DNA of 64,000 bases, taken from Ophiobolus disseminans. Taxonomy: Eukaryota > Ascomycota > Dothideomycetes > Pleosporales > Phaeosphaeriaceae. Under the pieces are notes generated by a model. That model had not been told where the DNA came from. It did not search any database and saw nothing but the letters and a program-made list of their open reading frames with translations. A program made the translations under genes and the position numbers. Location of the stretch: NCBI GenBank assembly GCA_010093685.1, contig MU006244.1, positions 372,001-436,000 on the forward strand, in the 5' to 3' direction. Numbering within the stretch: position 1 is the stretch's first letter; every line of letters begins with the position of its first letter. Below are positions 56,762-64,000 of this stretch, piece by piece.

Positions 56762-59075
56762 TCAACCAACCCTCCTCTCCACCGCCGTCCCCTCCCCATC
56801 CTTGAACATCGTCTCCTGCGCACTCCACAACTCGCCATACAGCCCACCCCTATCAATCAACACTTCATGCGTCCCACTCTCTGCCACCCTACCTTCTTTC
56901 AGCACAATAATAACGTCCGAGTCGTAGATGGTGCGCAGGCGGTGCGCGACGAAGACAGAGGTGCGCGCCTTGGCTTTGACGAGGGAGTTTATGTGCGATA
57001 ATAAGGCAGATTCGGTGTGTGTGTCGAGGGCGGATGTCTGTGTTGTAGTGTTAGGATTATGATGAAAGGTGGAGGCGATGGCAGGGGGGGGATTGGTGGA
57101 TTGGGGAGGGGGACTTACGGCTTCGTCGAAGAATAGCAAAGGTGGGTCTTTGAGGATGAGTCGGGCGACTGCGAGCCGCTGTTTCTCACCTCCAGAAATC
57201 ATCATCCCCCTCTCCCCCACCATCGTCTTATACCCATCCGGGAAATTCTGTATACTATCATGGATGTGTGCGCGGCGGGCTGCTTCGTGGACTTCTTCCT
57301 TACTCGCGGCTAAGTTGCCGTAGTGAATGTTGTGCTCGATGGTGTTGTTGAAGAGCGGCGTGTCCTGTGGTACGACACCGATTGCTTTGCGCAAGCTGTC
57401 GAGACTTACGTCCCGGATGTCCTGGCCGTCGATGAGGATGCGGCCTTCTTGCACATCGTAATACCTAAACAACAACCGCAGGATCGTGGATTTTCCGCAT
57501 CCAGACGGGCCGACGATAGCGACCTTTTTACCCGCGGGGATGGTGAGGTTGAGGTTCTTGATGATGGGGCGGTCGGGGCGGTAGCCGAAGGATACGTTTT
57601 CGAATTTGATTTCGCCTTTGCTGAGGACAAGGGGTGGCGCGTTGGGCTTGTCTTTAACTTGTACGTTCACCTTCTGGAGGTTGAAGAGGGTTTCCATGTC
57701 TAGCAGGCTCTGGCGCAGTTCGCGATACATTGATCCGAGGAAGTTCAGGGGCACGGAGAGCTGGAAAACGAGTTGGTTCACCATTACGAGGTCGCCGACG
57801 GTGAGTTGGCCCGTGGCGACGCCATTAGCAGCCAAGTACATCATGGCTGTCAGGGCGGAGGAGAAGATTAGGTTTTGGCCGGAGTTGAGAAAGGCGAGGG
57901 AGGTTGCGACCTTGATGGAAGCTTTCTCGTAGGACTTGAGGGCGGAATCATACCGGCCGACTTCGTATTTCTCGTTGTTGAAGTACTGGCGGAGTTAGTA
58001 TGGATCGAATCAGTCATATCATAACATACCTTAACGGCCTCATAGTTGATCATCGAGTCCACTGCCACGGTGGCTGCTCGGTTGTCGGCGGCATTGGCTT
58101 GCTTCCTGAACTTTGTCCGCCATGATGTGGTCAAGATGGTGAAAGCCGAGTATGCGGTCATGGTCGCGCCGGTGATGAGGGCGAATTGCCAGCCGTATTG
58201 GTAGGTCTGCGACAGTCAGCGACAGCACAAGCTGGCCACTCGATCTACACACCAATATGCCGCAGACCAGCGAGATCTCCAAGGCTGTGGGCAGAATGTG
58301 GAAGACCATCGAGGTCAGCAGAAAGCTGATGCCCTTGGTTCCACGGTCAATCGCCCTCGTCAAGCCTCCAGTCTGCCGTGTGAGATGGAAGCTCAAGTCC
58401 AGCCTCAGCAAATGCTCGTACACGCTGCACGCCACCTTCCTTATAGCCTTCTGAGCGACACTAGCGAATACGGCGTTTCGGAGTTCTTGGGACAGGGTTG
58501 CGCCCATGCGGGTGACGCCATCTAGTCACGTTCGTCTCAGTCATGATGGGCAAGATGTTCGATTGATATATCTTACATGCTACAATCATCGATCCTGCCA
58601 CCGTCCACGCCGTCCCGCCCACCGCCACAAAGTCTATGTTCATGGAATCCACAATACTCTTGAAGTAGAATGGCACCTGGACGTTGAGGAGCTTCGCAGT
58701 CACGAGCAAGCCTACACTCAGTCCGACCCTGAACCTTGTCCCCAGATTGTCCTTTGGCCACAGATATTGCGACATTTCTTTCATGATGGCCCAATCAGCC
58801 TTGCGCTGCTCCTTATTTGTCAGGTTCTGCTCCTGAAGCAGCGGGTCCGTCTTTGCGACCTTGACCGTGGCGGGGTCGATGGCGGGTTTGTCAACCTTCG
58901 TCTCTTCGACGGCAATCCTGGAGCCGAGCGGCGGCCGTTGACCATGTACATCTTTTCTGTGGAGGGGAGAGGACGTGAATACGCGGTTGGCATAGTACGG
59001 GGAGAGGCGCAAGCTCCAGCACGAAGCTCGAAAGCCCGGCCGATGGGCGGCGCGGGCGAGTGGTGGGATTAGCAT
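56762..59075 (-). CDS. ATM1: Mitochondrial ABC transporter ATM1
   Basis: Exons 58577-59075, 58253-58521, 58030-58206, 57119-57985 and 56762-57037 give 695 residues. A half-transporter of the mitochondrial inner membrane that exports a glutathione-linked sulfur compound needed for cytosolic Fe-S assembly. The N-terminus (RAAHRPGFRASCWSLRLS) is Arg-rich without acids, as for matrix targeting. Family blocks in the transmembrane half: YGVTRMGATLSQELRNAVFA, HLLRLDLSFHLTRQTGGL and SVPLNFLGSMYRELRQSLLDM. The ATPase half has Walker A GPSGCGKST (474-482), signature ISGGEKQR (578-585), Walker B LLFFDEA (598-604), then TSALDT and the H-loop AHRL. The last intron falls between DEA and TSALD. Divergent from AIM24. 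Confidence 0.96.
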
Positions 59076-59300
59076 GGCGAGGTTACATGCTCATATTACT
59101 TCAAGTGGGAGGAATCAATTAGTAGAATCAAAGAGACGTCGGATTGTGTGATGAGCGTGGGCGATTTCGTGATGTCTGGGGTAGCTCCGCATGTTTGGCG
59201 TGTTTGCGGCGTATCTGCAGGTCCGGATCATCGCTCCCGAGCGCCGAGCTTCCTGGTCAACACCAAAAACTCGCATGCGCGCCAATTGACCGGCACAGCC
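59076..59300. promoter_or_regulatory. divergent promoter ATM1 / AIM24
   Basis: 225 bp separate two genes for mitochondrial proteins. Coordinated expression is possible. No motif was recognised with certainty. Confidence 0.5.
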
Positions 59301-60590
59301 ATGCTACGACCGGCTGCCTCGCCCTGGACCACCATAGCCCGCCGCACGTGTGCTGCCACGGCCCGACGGACGCCAATTGCCGCGCGATGCATCAACATCA
59401 ATGCGACGACGTCTTCGTCTGACTCGGCGCTGGAGCCGCAGGTGAATGTGGATGCTTCGACGGTGCTGGGACAGTCGCCGGGTAATTCACACCTCCATAG
59501 ACGGGGTTTCCTGCTAATGTAGTATCAGACGCCCGCTTCGAAGTCCTCGGCACGCCCTTCTCCCTCCTCTCCGTCTCCCTCTCCGCCTCACAGACGCTCT
59601 ACACCCGCCGCGGAACATTAGTGGGCCTGAGCGGCAAGTCGGAAAACACCCTGTCGACCCTCTCCGTCCTTGAGCCATTCCGGCGCGCACCCGTCGGCAT
59701 TCCCTTTCTCTACCAGAAAGTCTCGTCAACAAGCCCCGTCACAGCGCTCATCTCGACAAAATCGTCAATATCGAGTATAGTCTCGGTGAATTTAGATGGC
59801 CGGCAGGACTGGGTCATCAGTCAACGGCAGGCGCTGCTGGCGTGGACTGGGCACACGCTGGGCTTGAAACCGCAGTACAATGTGAAGTTGGGTCTGGCGA
59901 ACTGGGGGAACACATACATCACAGGACGGGGATTACTAGCGCTGGCAGGGAGTGGCCAGATATACCAGGTGCAAGTCAAGGCTGGGGAAAGTTATGTTGC
60001 GCACCCGAGGTATGTCTTGAATTTAAATTGCCAGTCATGAGCTTACAATGTCCAGCAACGTCGTAGCATATACGGCCTCGACAACACCTCCCCTACCATA
60101 CCGCTTCAAATCCTCGAACCTCCGCTTTCAGGTGCCTGACCTCGGCTTTGGATCTTTTATCCAGGACAGGAGATTCTTCAGGGTCATGAGCCAGACAGCG
60201 ACGTGGCGAGCACTGGCAACGACGTGGTACACATTGAAGACATGGATGCGGCGGACAGTCTGGGGTGACCGAGTTAGTGCTCTACTTCGGGCTGAAGATT
60301 CCATCCGCTAATATGTATAGCTCTTCCTCCGCTTCGAAGGCCCAACAACACTACTCCTACAGTCCCGCGCAGGCCGCCTCAGCGACGTCCTTACACTGCG
60401 AGACGTCAATGAGATCGCCGAGAGCCCACCAGGTGCCGTCACAGACATCGTGGCGCGCAAGATCAAGGAGGAGATCAAGGAAATTGGAGTCACTGGCACA
60501 AAACCACCAATCCCAACAGACCCATCCGGTACTGTGCGCTATGCGTCCATCAAGGACGGCAAGGCCGAGTTCGAGAAGTCGTCAACATGA
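59301..60590 (+). CDS. AIM24: AIM24 family mitochondrial protein
   Basis: Exons 59301-59481, 59523-60009, 60056-60272 and 60321-60590 (introns 41, 46 and 48 nt) give 384 residues. The start MLRPAASPWTTIARRTCAAT is a clear Arg/Ala-rich mitochondrial presequence, so it is preferred over the in-frame ATG at 59151. The conserved core contains DARFEVLGTPFSLLSVSLS, LVGLSGKSENT, PFLYQKVSSTSPVTALIST, NWGNTYITGRGLLALAGSGQ and YQVQVKAGESYVAHPR. The C-terminus includes FLRFEGPTTLLLQSR. Yeast Aim24 is an inner-membrane protein that stabilises the MICOS complex and lipid composition. Confidence 0.93.
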
Positions 60591-61029
60591 GAAGATATGT
60601 AGTATATGTAAAAGTACGATCGTAGCATTGCACGGGAACTGCGGCAATGTGAACATGACTGCATCTTGAAATATGAAAATCTATACATCCACATGTCGTC
60701 CGCGACACAACACCACCACATTGTCTATCTCTACTCGGGCCAGTCTTGCACAATCCTCGTAATCCTTCAGCAAGGCTGTCCGCAGAACAACCTTGGAAAC
60801 ATTATCCTTGGCGCACGTCACCACGCCCAACAACATGCGCGAAAACGTGCCATTGATCAAGATATCTCTCTGCCAATCCCAATCCTAATCCCATTCCATC
60901 TGCATATACATTCAACTTGTACATATCAACCTCCATTCATCCACCCTCATCTAATCACACCACACTAAGCCCATCCCGTCTCATCCCCAACCTCCCAACC
61001 CATCTCAACCCCCGGGGAAAAAACTCAAA
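60591..61029. other. intergenic
   Basis: 439 bp, CT-rich toward the next ATG; presumably 3' UTR of AIM24 and promoter of the small basic protein. Confidence 0.45.
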
Positions 61030-61494
61030 ATGTGCATAATGAAATCCTACGAAACTCGCGGCCGCACCGTCGTCGAGCCACCCCCTCGACGAGGCAACTA
61101 CACCTCCCATCCGCCCGCAGGCGTGATGCGTCTTCCCCGCGAGTGGCGCAGGAGCGAGAGTTATAGTGATGATGGACGGGAGAGATATGTTGAAAGGTAA
61201 GACTCTAAATCCCCTATTTCCAATCCCGAATCCCAAATCCACAAAACTTGCACGGGACGGGGAAGTAGCAGATGTGATGACATCAATGCATTAAATGGTA
61301 TGAAGGAAATGCTGACAAATTTTAGGAGATCTCAGCGCGCCATCGAATACATCGAAGAGCCCCGCCGGAGCACGAATCGCGCGAGGAGTGTGAGCAGACG
61401 CAGGATAAGTGCGGTTGAGGTGCGGGATGAGCCGAGACGCAGCTTTGTGGATGAGAGGGCTGTGAGGAGGAGTGTGAGTAGGGTTAGGTACTAA
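61030..61494 (+). CDS. Small basic hypothetical protein
   Basis: Exons 61030-61196 and 61326-61494 (129-nt intron) give 111 residues. Sequence starts MCIMKSYETRGRTVVEPPPR and is full of Arg/Glu/Ser (EWRRSESYSDDGRERYVER, then EEPRRSTNRARSVSRRR and a closing VRRSVSRVRY). It has RS-like dipeptides but no RRM. No membrane segment or signal peptide. I recognise no named family. The clean splice and composition across both exons support a real gene. Confidence 0.6.
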
Positions 61495-61914
61495 GTGGAT
61501 TTGGGGAGATGGGAGGAGAGGGAATTGGGAGGGATGGGGATTTAAGGAGATGCTTCTAGGAGGTTTGGGTCATGCATGAAAGGTACATATAGGAAAACGC
61601 ACAAGCTGAGTTAGAGACAAGTGACGATCGATTTTTGAGAGTTTCATAATTTGTGCCAGCGTGTTTGTTTCTGTCCTCTATCTCATCTGATATTCCTACT
61701 CAATTCTATTCCCTTCTGATACACCCATAGTATTAAGTGTAAGGCAATGGTTACGTATAAAACGAGCTTTCTTACATATATCAAGCCCCATCAAATACCG
61801 CGCCTTAACACATGTTATTCGACCAAAAGTAGCGTGTCTTGGCAAAGCTCTGGGCAAACTGCGTTTGAACTCTCGGGGCGCTTGGAGCTGTGAGACGTAC
61901 GTGGATAGAGGATT
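61495..61914. other. intergenic
   Basis: 420 bp. No gene seen; the 3' side leads into the minisatellite. Confidence 0.4.
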
Positions 61915-62313
61915 AGAAGATGGGTACATATCGACATATCGCATGCTAACGGCGAGGCGGTGTCGTGAATGATGATTCAGGTTCCCTTGTTGGTGGTTTT
62001 CTTCGTTGAGCGGGTGATATGCTGCATGAGGGTGGAGGGAAGCGGATAGAAAACGGGTATACGTAAACACGTTCCATGCACGAGGCAATGCGGTGTCGAG
62101 GATGAGGCATCGGGTTACCGTAAGAGGAGATTTTTTTTCGTTGAGCAGGTGGTGTGCTGCGTGAGGATGAGAGCGCGGGTAGAAGACGGATATATGTGGA
62201 GATGATGTATTTGCGGGATGATGAGGTGTTGAGGATGATGACTTGGATTTCTGTGTTGTGAGTTTTCCTTCGTTGAGCGGGTGATATGTTGCGTGAAGGT
62301 GGGCGCGCGAGCG
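61915..62313 (+). repeat. 133-bp minisatellite, three units
   Basis: Units start at 61915, 62048 and 62181, exactly 133 bp apart. Each begins AGAAGACGGGTATAYG-like, has GGTGTCGAGGATGA in the middle, then TTCGTTGAGCGGGTGATATG, and ends in a GGTGG/GGATAG region. Identity between units is moderate. A fourth unit is lost after 62313. The minus-strand frame across it repeats HPHAAYHPLNE, which I take as a by-product. Confidence 0.85.
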
Positions 62314-64000
62314 GATCCAAGTTGAAATTCGTAGGGTCATGATGCGCAAAGTCGGCACACTACTATGTGATTCGTTACATTGGAAAGCATGGTACTGTAG
62401 CCCTGTGTTTGGTTGTTCTAGATGCCGTTCGTTGACTTGGGACGGTAGTTGGAAAGTTCGAGAACGGGTTTGCGAGATTGTTTGTTGGGTAGTCGGCTCG
62501 ACCGAGGGGCGAGAGTAAGCGGCTGTGATCTTGAAGTGAAGCTAGCTGTTGAAGAGCTTGGGGTATATGATAGAAACGACTGGGGCTTTGTCGACAGTTG
62601 GTCCGGAACTACGGACTTTGATGATGCCGAGTTTTGCAGTAAGCACCAACTTTTACGCGGACAGGTATGGGGAGCATTCCCGGTTCTAGTTTCGGTTCCC
62701 AGTGCTATACTTGGCAATTCGTGCAGGTTGGCGCGGAGATGGCTAGTGTGTTAACCTCGCGGGGTAATTTGCAACTACTGGCCAGGGGAATGCTGTTGCA
62801 AGATTGAAGGGGTGAAGTGCTGGGCGAATCAGCGATTGGCTGCTTGGTTGTGACAGTGAAGATCTATTAATGTTACTTCAAGGCTAAGAGCCCGAATAGA
62901 GTAGAGAGATTACTCTGATGGCTTGGTCCGGTGCTCAGAAGCTGGAACTTACCTATATAGAGCAGGTGCTCTATACTGAGCTACATTGTAATTCCCGAAT
63001 ACCGTTTCTGGCCAATGAACCAGTGAAGGCCGGATGATAACTAGACATGTCGGCCACTCACAAAGCTAGTAGCCTCAAGCGCAAGGCACCGGCGTGAACG
63101 AAGACATGGTTAGAAAGTCAGCGAAGCATCTAGGAGTAATCATGTGACGGTGGCGAGCCACTACAACTTCACAGCCACGGTGGAAGGAGCGTATGATTAG
63201 ATTCTTCGCCACCGTTCTGCTGCTTTCAGGGGAGGCACGCGAAGCTTGTCAATCGTACCGGTAGTTGTAATCGACCCCAGTGATTACAAAGCTGAGCGAT
63301 AGCATGATCCTTGGTTTAGTACTACCCAAGATCTCCATTCTAAACGCTGGACACGCCCCCGGTCGGGAACAAGCCCACTAAACGCGGGAGAGGCGTGGCC
63401 CGCAGTACTATTCGTATGGTAACGGCTCTGATTAGTTCGTCAATTGCGGCGAAGTTTGCCATCGTGTAGGGCTGCAGACTGCGCCATGTATAGAGCGACG
63501 ATCTCGCGCGGTGAAGCGTCCGTTTGTAATCTTCCAGAACTGTTCGCTAATAGCATGCAGCAAAAGATCTACCTCTTTCCACAACAGAAGCGCCATGGAG
63601 GGCGAAGCAGATTGCGCAGACGGTGTGAGATGGGATTGGCGTTCGTGAAGTTCGAGGGTTGGCAACACCAGATGAGGTCGCTTCTAGCGTCTTGGCGAGC
63701 CTCCAGAGGCTGCACTTTCCTGCTGGCAAATCGGACGCATCTGCACCCAAGCTCTGTCTTTACGCACTGTGACGACAATTGCATCTCGAGTATGCACCGC
63801 ACCCAAAGCGCGATCTTTTTGCCCAATCTCTGACCGACCTCTGCTTGAGACATGGGTCGGTTAGCGTAGGGCTGCGCACCGTCTCGATCCTGATCAAGTT
63901 CCATGTTGCGAGCACGTGACTTACCCGAATATCGTCGGGGTCCCATCCACCGCTACTTCGGGATAGACAGGAGACAGCCCTGTGGGCCTAAGCCTTGCCC
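62314..64000. other. terminal gene-free stretch
   Basis: About 1.7 kb. Short open frames only (the longest, 63444-63833, has no domain or splice support). A perfect 20-nt palindrome occurs at 62956-62975. A gene could begin beyond the window. Confidence 0.45.

Noticed and set aside
61696..62358. 220-codon minus-strand frame across the minisatellite
   Set aside because: Its repeated HPHAAYHPLNE phrase is explained by the 133-bp DNA repeat; no start context or splice support.

Overview
The window is nuclear DNA from a filamentous ascomycete (Pezizomycotina). Evidence: short introns of about 44-129 nt with GT..AG ends, conserved single-copy eukaryotic genes, and families typical of such fungi (CFEM and SAT4-type rhodopsin-fold receptors, HET domain, Zn2Cys6 factor, HsbA, FlbE-like protein). 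A dothideomycete is my best guess, but that is inference. Gene models were assembled by hand from reading frames, splice sites and protein continuity. Every multi-exon model given exon by exon closes in frame, except where a break is stated.

Layout. 0-6.4 kb: two seven-helix receptors of one family (one with a CFEM domain) around a FlbE-like developmental regulator. 6.8-21 kb: housekeeping block with PRP6 (tri-snRNP), an alpha/beta hydrolase, a His-rich protein, proteasome beta5 (PRE2), a PHD-JmjC demethylase (JHD1) and the U2 snRNP protein SF3B6/p14. 21.8-34.6 kb: accessory block with a Zn2Cys6 factor, a kinase gene broken by a stop and two shifts, a small membrane protein, a HET gene broken by two stops, a secreted HsbA protein and a large multipass membrane protein. 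35.3-45.1 kb: UTP20 (SSU processome) and DRN1/CWF19L1, divergent from a 169-bp gap. 46.4-47.1 kb: secreted HNH nuclease.

47.6-52.7 kb is the strangest part. An intact HET-domain gene lies between decayed coding relics. Their stops are mostly explained by C-to-T changes at CpA, as expected of repeat-induced point mutation. Two of the relics carry arrays of 23-nt palindromes at an exact 45-bp period. Next to one relic are three consecutive perfect hairpins within 95 bp.

53-56 kb holds two Cys-rich surface or secreted proteins, one with a one-base frameshift in its signal peptide. 56.7-60.6 kb is a divergent mitochondrial pair, ATM1 and AIM24. 61-64 kb has a small basic protein, a 133-bp minisatellite and apparently gene-free DNA.

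Four genes serve RNA processing (PRP6, SF3B6, UTP20, DRN1) and two serve mitochondria. The receptors, HET genes, kinase and secreted proteins form the fast-changing accessory fraction.
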